DNA of 64,000 nucleotides, taken from NCBI GenBank assembly GCA_050699975.1, contig JBOHGH010000004.1, forward strand, positions 21,992 through 85,991, in the 5' to 3' direction. The notes under the pieces were generated by a model. The model worked only from the letters and a program-made list of their open reading frames with translations, did no database searches and had not been told where the DNA came from. Made by a program: the position numbers and the translations under genes. Of this stretch, positions 34,692-42,450 are shown in pieces. Numbering within the stretch: position 1 is the first letter of the stretch; every line of letters begins with the position of its first letter. This stretch comes from GCA-003244245 sp050699975 (GTDB lineage Bacteria; Actinomycetota; Actinomycetes; Mycobacteriales; Pseudonocardiaceae).

Positions 34692-35121
34692 GACGCTTCT
34701 CCGCTCACTCCTGATTACTCCCTGATTACTCTCCGCTTGTCCTCGTCAGTGTTTACTTCTGCCCGTTACTCCTGTTCCGATCATCTTAGCACAGATAGGA
34801 ACTTTCAATAATCTCTGAACCTGACCGTGGCGGTAGGTGCCGGGGGTAGACCAGGGTGCAGGGACGCAGGAGTCTTCTCACTGGTGTCGGGCGGGGAACG
34901 GGCAGGTCGAGAAGGTTCACACGGCTGACGATGATCATCGGGGACCGGGTTCAGGGAGCGCACCCGGTGCCGCCGCGCCTTCAGCGTCCATCGCGGTCCA
35001 TCGCGCGGAGCGATCCGGCGCTAGCACATCAACTTAAACCACTTCACAGATTTCAGTGCTTCTTGAAACCTCGACTCCTTCAGAGTATGTTTGCTCAAAG
35101 ACCCAGCAGCGGGAGGCCGAC
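34692..35121. other. Divergent intergenic region between the GbsR-like gene and a small hypothetical gene
   Basis: About 430 bp, locally AT-rich near 34780-34815 and 35030-35100, consistent with divergent promoters. It contains the tandem cctgattactc repeat described separately. No RNA gene or further coding region is convincing. Confidence 0.5.
34710..34731. promoter_or_regulatory. Perfect tandem 11-bp repeat, candidate operator of the GbsR-like gene
   Basis: The 11-mer cctgattactc occurs twice back to back (34710-34720 and 34721-34731), 19 bp upstream of the regulator's start codon. A related cgttactcctg lies about 30 bp further upstream. The position fits an autoregulatory operator in the 5' region. 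Binding is inferred only. Confidence 0.5.
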
Positions 35122-35421
35122 ATGGACCTTCGGTGGAAGTTCTGGCACCGCCAGCTGAGAAGCGGGAACTCCGAGCAGGACGAACTGGAGCGCATCTCTG
35201 TAGGTGATCCGGATCCCACCTCGTACCCCGGTGCGGTCAACGGGGCTCGGGCCTGCCGGTTCGAGTGGGCTGACGAGGCCTCGCAAACCCTGATCCTGCC
35301 CTGGTCCTGCACTCGGGTGCTGGGCCACCGGGGCCAGCACCTCGCCGGCACGGGCGAGCGGGTTGCCGCCGTGCACCCCCACTCCTTGCCAACGGCGACG
35401 GCTACCAGCGTCTCGGTGTGA
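35122..35421 (+). CDS. Small hypothetical protein (99 aa)
   Basis: The ATG at 35122 is preceded by GGGAGG at 5 nt, an excellent ribosome site, so I prefer it to an upstream in-frame start at 35056. The protein starts MDLRWKFWHRQL and has a central part with two cysteines and a GHRGQH motif (LPWSCTRVLGHRGQHLAG). This resembles a pattern I associate with small actinobacterial hypothetical proteins of the CxxxxGHxGxH type, possibly metal binding. No signal peptide or membrane segment is seen. Function unknown; it lies between two regulators at the edge of the NRPS cluster. Confidence 0.6.
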   Translation: MDLRWKFWHRQLRSGNSEQDELERISVGDPDPTSYPGAVNGARACRFEWADEASQTLILPWSCTRVLGHRGQHLAGTGERVAAVHPHSLPTATATSVSV

Positions 35422-35541
35422 TCACGTCGTATCACCCGTAACGCGACGGCCAAACCGATACCTGACTGGCAGCAGTACCGCTACGCCACCAGCCACCACC
35501 AGCTGCGGCATGCACCCCCACATCGAACACCCGCTGCCTGC

Positions 35542-38500
35542 CTAATCTTCGGACGTCATATTCGGCAGCGGGCTCGGTTGGACGTCGATCTCCGTCATCC
35601 GGCTGACGTAGGTTCGATAGTGTCGGCGTGCCTCGCCGAGGCGGCCCCCCTCGAGCAGCACTCCGACGAGGTTGAGATGTGCCTCCTCGTCGTAACGGTC
35701 CTGCTCGAGCAAGCGCAACGAGCACCGCACGACTGCGTCGGTATCACCGGCGTCGCGCAGCCGCGCAGCCAGTGCCCGAAGGAGGGCGATGCGGGTGGCC
35801 CGGACCTCTTCGGCCAGCGCGCAGCCCCACTCTTGGTAGGGGTCCTCTTCGAGGAAATCCCCGGTATGGGCGGCAAGGGCGGCCTCGACTCGCGCGGTCG
35901 CATCCGGCGCCTTTGCCCGGTCCGCGTCGAGAGCAGCGGTGGCTCGAGTGAGGAAGTCCTCGACGTCGACGCTGACCTGGGCGCGGTTCAACCACACCGC
36001 GCCACCGGTGGTGACCAATGGACCCTCGCCTGACGACTGGGGTTGCAGCACATCGCGGACCGTGGACAGCAGCACTGACAGCCGGTTGCCGGCCACGGCC
36101 GGCTCCGCCTCCGGCCACAACAGCTCCATAAGCTGATCACGGGGGGTCGGCCGGCGCCGGGCAATCAGGATCTTCAACAGGTCCCGGGCTTTCTTCGACT
36201 TCCATACGGTAGGGGGAATCGGGGCCCCGTCGCGGATCACCTGGAACACGCCGAGCGTCTGGATGGACACCGCGGGCGCGGAACGGACCAGCGCGGCTAA
36301 CGGTCCGGCGGCCCGCCGCGACTCGACCTCGACGCCGTAGTCTCGAAGCATCCGGTCCGCGAGGTCGGCGTCGATGCCGGGAATGGGCGCGCCGATGCGA
36401 CCAGCCACGACTCTGGTCGCGGCCTCCTCGAGGCGACAGCCCGTCTCCTGCCAGATGTCGATCGCCTCCCGCAGCGGGGTGGCAGCTACGGTGGGATCAC
36501 TGGAGGCCAGCACGCCCAACGTGATCGCCTCGGCCAGGCCTGGGTTGTCCCGCCGCTGCCGCGCGGCCACGGCAGCCCGGTCGGCATCCACCAAGGCACC
36601 CAGCCGATCATCGCCCATCAACTCGACCCAGCCACGGGCCAGGAACGCCGGGACCTCACGAAGTCCCTCGCCCAACTCCACAGCACGGTCCGCGCGCTCA
36701 CGAGCTAGCTCCAGGTCATCTGCCGAACCGATGCGCGCGAGACCGATCAGCGCCGAACTGAGGCCGAACACATCGTGGCGCGGCTCGGCGAGGGCCAGGG
36801 CCTCCTCGTACGCTGCCCGGGCTCGAATCAGCTGGCCCCTGGTCCGATGCAGGTCACCAAGACCGCACAGTGGCCACGCCAGGAATCGGGAGCTGATGCG
36901 CTGAAAGAGGTCGATAGCCGTGGCGAAGTCACCCGCCGCCGCCTCCAGCATCCCGAGGCGCCCGCAGGCGCGGCCGCGGGTTGTCAGGGCATGCGCCACG
37001 AGGAACGGATCCTCGCATTGCTCGCTGAGGGTCAACACGATCTGGCAGTCGGCCAGCGCCCGCCGAGGTGCACCCAGCTCGAACTGGTGGAATGCCCGGC
37101 AAACCCGAATCCACATCAGCTGGAGAAGTTCGTCGCTCGCGGCGGCACTGCGCAGGGCATCGGTGCAATAGACGTCGGCTTGCCGCCAGTCACCCTCGGC
37201 AGCGGCCAGGAGCGCGAAGACGTGGTGGACGCTAGACCACGCGCGTGGCTCGCCGCACCGTTGGGCCGCGGTCCGTGCTCGATTCGCCGCCTTCCGCAGC
37301 CCAGCGAGGTCACCAGTCATCCGGTGAGCGCTCGCCGACAGCGCCAGCACCCGCGTCTCGTCGAGCGTGTCCTCGCGGTCCAGCCGGGCACGCATGGTCA
37401 ACGCCTGAACCTCATTGAACTCGCCCTGGGCGAAAGCGATCAAACCGACCCGCCAGGACAGCGAGGGCTCTAACTCGTCTCGATCGTGACCAGCGCGGTG
37501 AAAGTGCTGCAGCGCCTGCGTCCACTGTCCCCGCACCTGCTGCGCCTGGCCCAGAACTCGTTGAATCCGCGGGTCGTCGAGATACTCGGCTGGCAGCTCC
37601 GCGGCCTGCAGCACGGCCTCGGGGTGGCCGCGCTCCACCATCGCGCCACCGTGATCGACCAGTAGAGACGCGCACGCGGCATAGTCGCCTGCTGCGAGCA
37701 GATGTCGCAGGGCTTCGGCCTGTGCCCCCCGCCCGACGCACTCGTTGGCCGCCGTCACATGCAGCGCTCTGCGCTCGCTTGAGGACGGCGCCGCCTCGTG
37801 CTCGAAGTAGTCACGCAACGGCCGTACGAGCGACCAGCCAGCGCCGTCACCCCCGCTACGCCGCACGAGTCCCTGGCGGCTCAGTTCGGCGAACGCGGTC
37901 GTCGGACCATTGAGCCCGCGCGCAATCTCCGTGGTGGATCCAACCTCACCGAAGATCGCCAACCTACCCAGCAGACGCTGAGCCCACTCGGGCGCGGCAC
38001 CGATGACCTCCTCGGCCAGGTAGCCATGGAAACGCTCCCCGGGGTGAGACAGCCGTCCCACCCCGCTGAGGCGATGATCCGCTCCGATCCCCCGTAGCAT
38101 CTCCACAACGCTGTGCACCGCTGTCGGCCAACCGCCAGTCTGCTCCCAGACTCGCCCGGGCAGGCCAGCCGGATCCCTTCCTACCGTCTTACGAAGAAGC
38201 GCCTCGACATCGGCGACGTCGAAGGCAAGGTCCGGCGCGTGGATCTCCGTGACAAGACCGCGTCCCCTCAGCCGCTGCAGGGAGAACGGAGGCTCATGTC
38301 GGGATACCAGCACGAGATGCAGCCTGTCCGGGGCTTGCCGGCACAAACCTTCGACGATCATCGCTGCGTCGCGGCCCGGCTGCAGTCCGTGCAGGTCATC
38401 GATGACCAGAACGAGGTCCGTGTTCAGGGTGCGGCGCAACCAGACGCAGATGGCCTCGACCGACGACCCTGTCTGCTCCGTGTTCAACGGCCGTGGGTCC

Positions 38501-38862
38501 CCGGGCACCGCCACGTGCTCCCACAGCACCGTAAACAGGCTGGCCAGAAGGCGGTCCGCATCCCCCTCGTGGTCCTCGTAACTCAGCCACGCGGTTGGGC
38601 GGCTGCGCGACCAGGCCGCCACCGCCGTGGTCTTGCCCCAGCCGGCTGCGCCAATCACCAGACAAATCCGGCGCTTCGCAGCACGGTTGAGGAGCTCGTC
38701 AACTGACGGGCGTTCGACTAGCGCGTCAGCCGGCGCGGGTGGGGTTAGCTCAACACAGCGAACCACCGCGGCGGCCCCTACCTTCCTTGCACGCTTCACA
38801 TCTACGTGGTCAGGCCTGGTGTCGTAGCCGACCAGTCGCATCGGGTAGTCGATGTCACACAC
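35542..38862 (-). CDS. Large ATPase-TPR transcriptional activator with C-terminal BTAD domain
   Basis: A 1106-residue regulator. Residues 71-78 are a P-loop (GAAGWGKT) in a MalT/STAND-type AAA module, followed by a Walker B (LVLVIDDLHG, about 142-152). A long helical TPR-like middle runs to about residue 860. The C-terminus starts with TLGVFQV and a winged-helix (ARDLLKILIARRRPTPRDQL) and continues into a bacterial transcriptional activation domain. The order differs from classical SARPs, where the DNA-binding part is N-terminal. Such proteins often activate secondary-metabolite or uptake genes. The GTG at 38862 has AGAGGT almost touching it, so the exact start is unsure; an ATG at 38841 is possible. 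A TTGATCAA palindrome lies just upstream. Its place beside the NRPS genes suggests a pathway activator, by inference. Confidence 0.88.
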   Translation of the reverse strand: MCDIDYPMRLVGYDTRPDHVDVKRARKVGAAAVVRCVELTPPAPADALVERPSVDELLNRAAKRRICLVIGAAGWGKTTAVAAWSRSRPTAWLSYEDHEGDADRLLASLFTVLWEHVAVPGDPRPLNTEQTGSSVEAICVWLRRTLNTDLVLVIDDLHGLQPGRDAAMIVEGLCRQAPDRLHLVLVSRHEPPFSLQRLRGRGLVTEIHAPDLAFDVADVEALLRKTVGRDPAGLPGRVWEQTGGWPTAVHSVVEMLRGIGADHRLSGVGRLSHPGERFHGYLAEEVIGAAPEWAQRLLGRLAIFGEVGSTTEIARGLNGPTTAFAELSRQGLVRRSGGDGAGWSLVRPLRDYFEHEAAPSSSERRALHVTAANECVGRGAQAEALRHLLAAGDYAACASLLVDHGGAMVERGHPEAVLQAAELPAEYLDDPRIQRVLGQAQQVRGQWTQALQHFHRAGHDRDELEPSLSWRVGLIAFAQGEFNEVQALTMRARLDREDTLDETRVLALSASAHRMTGDLAGLRKAANRARTAAQRCGEPRAWSSVHHVFALLAAAEGDWRQADVYCTDALRSAAASDELLQLMWIRVCRAFHQFELGAPRRALADCQIVLTLSEQCEDPFLVAHALTTRGRACGRLGMLEAAAGDFATAIDLFQRISSRFLAWPLCGLGDLHRTRGQLIRARAAYEEALALAEPRHDVFGLSSALIGLARIGSADDLELARERADRAVELGEGLREVPAFLARGWVELMGDDRLGALVDADRAAVAARQRRDNPGLAEAITLGVLASSDPTVAATPLREAIDIWQETGCRLEEAATRVVAGRIGAPIPGIDADLADRMLRDYGVEVESRRAAGPLAALVRSAPAVSIQTLGVFQVIRDGAPIPPTVWKSKKARDLLKILIARRRPTPRDQLMELLWPEAEPAVAGNRLSVLLSTVRDVLQPQSSGEGPLVTTGGAVWLNRAQVSVDVEDFLTRATAALDADRAKAPDATARVEAALAAHTGDFLEEDPYQEWGCALAEEVRATRIALLRALAARLRDAGDTDAVVRCSLRLLEQDRYDEEAHLNLVGVLLEGGRLGEARRHYRTYVSRMTEIDVQPSPLPNMTSED

Positions 38863-39588
38863 ACCTCTGATTTGATCAAGTCATCCGATCAATCCTGCAA
38901 GTACACCCAGTCGGGTGATGACCGGAGCACTACCGGATGACAGTACCCCAGCCGGGCTGTTTGCACCCGTTGAGACGTTTCGGCTGTTTAAGTCTCTTTT
39001 TCGGGCTCGGACGCACCGGAAGTCGGCGGCTTCGGGGTACCGCTAGACCGATGGTCGGGGGCTGCTGGACCACCCTTTAGAGACAGGTCCCGTCCTGCCG
39101 CACACTCTCCGTAATATCCCGTCTGGGCCCGGTGCGACCCGCTGGAAACTGAACCCGCCGCGCCTGGCGGCATCCAGCAGCCGCTTCGCGCGCTTCGCGG
39201 CGGCCAGATCCGGACTCTCAACACGAACGACCGGCCGGTAGAGGTTTTCCATTGCGGCCGGGCCCGTACAGGCGATGATCCGGCGTGCCGACAGCCGCCG
39301 CAGGCAGTCGCCGGGCTACCCGGAACTGGTGGCGCAGCCCGTGGGGGCAGGTGACCAAAGCCGAAGTTCCGCCAGGGCGCGGTTCGTGGCTATGGTGCCG
39401 CGTTACCCTACGCTCACGAACAGCCACCCACTGTAACGGTAGTTGCGAAGAGGGAGAGTTCGTAGTACCACTGACTGCGTCGGCTGCTTCAGGCCTATTG
39501 CTGTGCTGCCGACTTTCGTGAGCGAGGGGACGCGTCCAGTGCCTTCCTGGGAAGCGAAGTTCCCGGGAAAGAGATAAAGGGGGATCGT
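38863..39588. other. Intergenic region, mostly without convincing genes
   Basis: About 725 bp between the BTAD regulator and the small Tyr/Gly-rich ORF. It includes a possible short minus-strand gene (39043-39252) and otherwise unremarkable sequence. The segment nearest the regulator has repeated tgatca elements (38874-38895), which may be regulatory. It marks the likely edge of the NRPS cluster. Confidence 0.5.
39043..39252 (-). CDS. Small hypothetical protein, possibly frameshifted (69 aa)
   Basis: Starts MENLYRPVVRVESPDLAAAK and continues with KRAKRLLDAARRGGFSFQRV, which resembles a short conserved actinobacterial hypothetical family I have seen. The family-like part ends near APGPDG; the remaining tail is unlike it and may come from a frameshift, since another frame there continues open to 38988. 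No clear ribosome site precedes the ATG. Function unknown. Either a decaying gene or a chance open frame. Confidence 0.4.
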   Translation of the reverse strand: MENLYRPVVRVESPDLAAAKRAKRLLDAARRGGFSFQRVAPGPDGILRRVCGRTGPVSKGWSSSPRPSV

Positions 39589-39762
39589 ATGAGGATCACG
39601 GAGATATTCATATTTGGCCGCTATCGCGGCAGGGGTGACCGCTACCACGGGGGTCATTACTACCGATACGGTTACGGACCTCCCTACGGGGGCTACAAGC
39701 GGCGGAGCCTCGACGATCGCGACACCCCCATAGCGAGGCTGAAGGGAAGTTCGACCTTCTAG
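39589..39762 (+). CDS. Tyr/Gly/Arg-rich small protein (57 aa)
   Basis: The ATG at 39589 has a strong AAGGGGG ribosome site 6 nt upstream. The product is 57 residues: a short hydrophobic start (MRITEIFIFG), then an Arg/Gly/Tyr/His-rich centre (RYHGGHYYRYGYGPPYGGYK), then a basic and polar tail. No known domain. The low-complexity aromatic-glycine centre resembles RNA-binding or self-associating sequences, or a peptide precursor core, but no modification enzyme is adjacent. It points towards the convergent HAD gene. The ribosome site and composition favour a real gene over chance. Confidence 0.5.
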   Translation: MRITEIFIFGRYRGRGDRYHGGHYYRYGYGPPYGGYKRRSLDDRDTPIARLKGSSTF

Positions 39763-39830
39763 CCCGGTAGGTCGCCGGGGGCGGCGAAGTCTGGTACCGG
39801 CGCCCAGCTCGGGGAGGAGTGGGGCGCCGG

Positions 39831-40655
39831 TCAGAACCACCTTTCCAGGATCAGCGCGAGGCCGTCCTGCGAGTTCGGCGCCGTGATCTCGTCGGCGGAC
39901 TCGAGCACGGCGGGATGGGCATTGGCCATCGCCACCCCGTGCCCCGCCCATTGCAGCATCGGCAGGTCGTTGGGCATATCACCCACGGCCACGACCTCGG
40001 CCGGCGCGATCCCCAGCTCGCCGGCCAGCCGGGCCAGGCCGCTGCCTTTGGTGACGCCGGGCGCGGAGATCTCGATGAGGCCGTGGCCGGTGGAGAAGGT
40101 GACGTGCACCGGGGCCCCGAGTTGGGCACTGACGATCTCGCGGACCGCGGCGGCCATCACGTCGCTGCGCGCATCCGGCTGGCGGACCAGCAGCTTGGTC
40201 GCGGGTCGGCCGAGTAGCACGTCGCGCGGCGCGGGCACGGAATCCCCGCCGGGCCAGGGATGGGTGTAGCCCGGCTCGGCGAGGAACTCGTCGAAACCGT
40301 TGCGCAGGGCACTGCCGGCGGGCAGCTCAACGGCGAGCTTCGCGCCCGGTAGTGCGGTCGTCACCACGTTCGCCGCGTCCCGCAGCTGCAGCGGATCCAG
40401 GGTCGCCGCGTAGCTGACACAGTCGGTCGCGGCGTCGTAGAGCACCGCACCGTTGGCGCACACCGCATACCCGGCATGTCCGAGTTGCTCGACGATTGGC
40501 GGGATCCACCGCGGTGGGCGACCGGTGACCAGCACGAACGGAACGCCGGCAGCAAGCACCCGATGCACCGCGGCCCGGGTGCGCGCGGAGATCCGGTCAG
40601 TCGGGCCCAGCAAAGTACCGTCCACGTCCGATGCAACCAGCCGGGGCCTCTCCAT
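39831..40655 (-). CDS. Cof-type HAD-superfamily hydrolase
   Basis: A 274-residue phosphatase of the HAD type IIB (Cof) family. Motif I is ASDVDGTLL near the N-terminus with the nucleophile Asp, motif II VTGRPP, a conserved Lys in the ATKLLV region, and motif III/IV GDMPNDLPML. Members dephosphorylate sugar phosphates, nucleotides or flavin cofactors; the substrate cannot be read from sequence. It lies downstream of serS on the same strand, separated by a tandem repeat array, and they may be co-transcribed. Confidence 0.93.
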   Translation of the reverse strand: MERPRLVASDVDGTLLGPTDRISARTRAAVHRVLAAGVPFVLVTGRPPRWIPPIVEQLGHAGYAVCANGAVLYDAATDCVSYAATLDPLQLRDAANVVTTALPGAKLAVELPAGSALRNGFDEFLAEPGYTHPWPGGDSVPAPRDVLLGRPATKLLVRQPDARSDVMAAAVREIVSAQLGAPVHVTFSTGHGLIEISAPGVTKGSGLARLAGELGIAPAEVVAVGDMPNDLPMLQWAGHGVAMANAHPAVLESADEITAPNSQDGLALILERWF

Positions 40656-40678
40656 ACCCCGACCCTACGTTTCCCCGC

Positions 40679-40766
40679 GTGTCCGTCCCCCACACCCGGC
40701 ATGTCCGGCTCCCGTGCCCCGCGTGTCCGGCTCCTGTGCCCGGTGTGTCCGGCTCCTGTGCCCGGT
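40679..40766. repeat. Four tandem copies of a 22-bp repeat
   Basis: Units start at 40679, 40701, 40723 and 40745; units 3 and 4 are identical (gtgtccggctcctgtgcccg plus gt) and units 1 and 2 are diverged. A partial fifth (gtgtcag) follows. The array lies in the gap between serS and the HAD gene. Probably a variable-number repeat; no coding sense. Confidence 0.85.
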
Positions 40767-40786
40767 GTGTCAGCCGCTGATGCGCG

Positions 40787-42049
40787 TCAGCCAGCGGTGA
40801 TCAATTCCAGGCCGCCCACCGCGGATCGCAGTGCCGCGGGAACCCGCACCGAACCGTCGGCTTGCTGGTGGTTCTCCAGGACGGCGACGATCCACCGGGT
40901 GGTGGCCAGCGTGCCGTTGAGAGTGGCCGCGACCTGAGGGCGCCCGTCGGCGTCGCGGTACCGGATGCCCAACCTGCGGGCCTGGAAGGTGGTGCAGTTC
41001 GAGGCGGAGGTCAGTTCGCGGTAGGCCCGCTGGGACGGCAGCCAGGCCTCGCAGTCGAACTTGCGCGCCGCCGAACTGCCCAGGTCCCCAGCCGCGACGT
41101 CAATCACCCGGTAGGGCACCTCGATCGCGGCGAGCATCTGCTCCTCCCAGGCCAGCAGCCGTTCATGCTCGGCGGCAGCGTCTTCGGGGCGGGTGTAGAC
41201 GAACATCTCGACCTTGTCGAACTGGTGCACCCGGATGATGCCGCGGGTGTCCTTGCCATACGAACCGGCCTCACGGCGAAAGCAGGACGACCAGCCAGCG
41301 TAACGCAACGGTCCACCGGACAGGTCAACGATCTCCCCGGCGTGGTAGCCGGCCAGCGCCACCTCGGAGGTCCCCACCAGGTAGAGGTCGTCGTCGCGCA
41401 GCCGGTACACCTCAGCGGCATGCGCGCCGAGGAACCCGGTCCCGTCCATGATCTCCGGACGGACCAGCACCGGCGGGATCATCAGGGTGAAGCCGGACGC
41501 GACGGCCTGCGATGCGGCCAGCTGCAGCAGCCCGAGCTGAAGCTGCGCGCCCAGGCCGGTGAGGAAGTAGAACCGGGCCCCGGAGACCTTCGCGCCGCGC
41601 TCCATATCAAGCAGTCCAAGAGCGGTGCCCAGCTCCAGATGATCGCGCGGGTCGAAACCCAGCTCCGGCGGCTGCCCGACATGCTTAAGCACGACATAGT
41701 CGTCCTCCCCGCCGGCAGGGACCCCGTCGATGACCAGATTGGACACCGCGCGGTGCGCGGACTCGATCGCCTCCTCGGCGCCCGCCTGCTCGGCTTCGGC
41801 GAGTTTGACGTCAGCAGCAAGCTGTTTGGCATGCCCGAGCAGCTCGTCGCGCTCGGCACCGCGCGCCCGGCCGACCTGCTTGCCCAGCACCTTCTGCTCA
41901 GCGCGCAAGGAGTCGGCGGCGGCAACGGCCTTGCGGCGCCGCTCGTCGGCGGCGATCAGCGCGTCGACGGCAGCCTCGTCCTCCCTGCGGGCGCGCTGCG
42001 AGGCGCGCACCCGGTCGGGGTCCTCCCGCAGCACCTTGAGATCGATCAC
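40787..42049 (-). CDS. serS: Seryl-tRNA synthetase
   Basis: Charges tRNA-Ser in the cytoplasm. At 420 residues it has the normal length. The N-terminal tRNA-binding coiled-coil arm is clear (MIDLKVLREDPDRVRASQ, with a helical Ala/Glu/Arg-rich stretch to about residue 100). Class II motif 2 is visible as SSCFRREAGSYGKDTRGIIR and motif 3 as LNGTLATTRWIVAVLENHQ. The initiating ATG matches the usual MIDLK start. It diverges from the STAND NTPase gene. A core gene, useful to anchor the window to the chromosome. Confidence 0.98.
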   Translation of the reverse strand: MIDLKVLREDPDRVRASQRARREDEAAVDALIAADERRRKAVAAADSLRAEQKVLGKQVGRARGAERDELLGHAKQLAADVKLAEAEQAGAEEAIESAHRAVSNLVIDGVPAGGEDDYVVLKHVGQPPELGFDPRDHLELGTALGLLDMERGAKVSGARFYFLTGLGAQLQLGLLQLAASQAVASGFTLMIPPVLVRPEIMDGTGFLGAHAAEVYRLRDDDLYLVGTSEVALAGYHAGEIVDLSGGPLRYAGWSSCFRREAGSYGKDTRGIIRVHQFDKVEMFVYTRPEDAAAEHERLLAWEEQMLAAIEVPYRVIDVAAGDLGSSAARKFDCEAWLPSQRAYRELTSASNCTTFQARRLGIRYRDADGRPQVAATLNGTLATTRWIVAVLENHQQADGSVRVPAALRSAVGGLELITAG

Positions 42050-42450
42050 GGCCGGTCAGCCTAGCCCGGGCGACCCTGAGATCGCAGCCGCGGCCTCGAG
42101 CAGCAGCCACCCGGAGAGCCGCACGACGCCACTGTGACGATGACCCTGTGTGAGAAGCTATGTTCCCGCAGTAGCCATAACTGACGTAGCGGTCGAACGA
42201 AAGGCATACCATCACAAACACGAACATGAACGCACTACGCCGTTCGAGTGATCGACCCTGGCCCTTGTCACATCTGGCGATCCCTTGCGATTCATTCCTG
42301 TGACATGTTCAAGCACCGATAGTAGTTCTGGTGGGCCGGTGTTCGTGATGATGTGTGACCTCGGCCTGCGGCTCGATCTGGCAGGTGGGGCTACGCTGGC
42401 CTTCCCGGGTAGGGCTATCGGCGGCTCTCAGCAACCCTTTGGAGGCTCCG
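42050..42450. other. Divergent intergenic region serS / STAND NTPase
   Basis: About 400 bp with no convincing gene. A short inverted repeat (tcgaacg near 42193 and cgttcga near 42241) flanks an A-rich spacer and may lie in a promoter. The segment just before the NTPase gene carries its GGAGG ribosome site at 42441-42445. Confidence 0.5.

Noticed and set aside
38863..42450. tRNA genes near serS
   Set aside because: I scanned for cloverleaf-like stretches by eye in the intergenic gaps and found none; a tRNA search program would be decisive.
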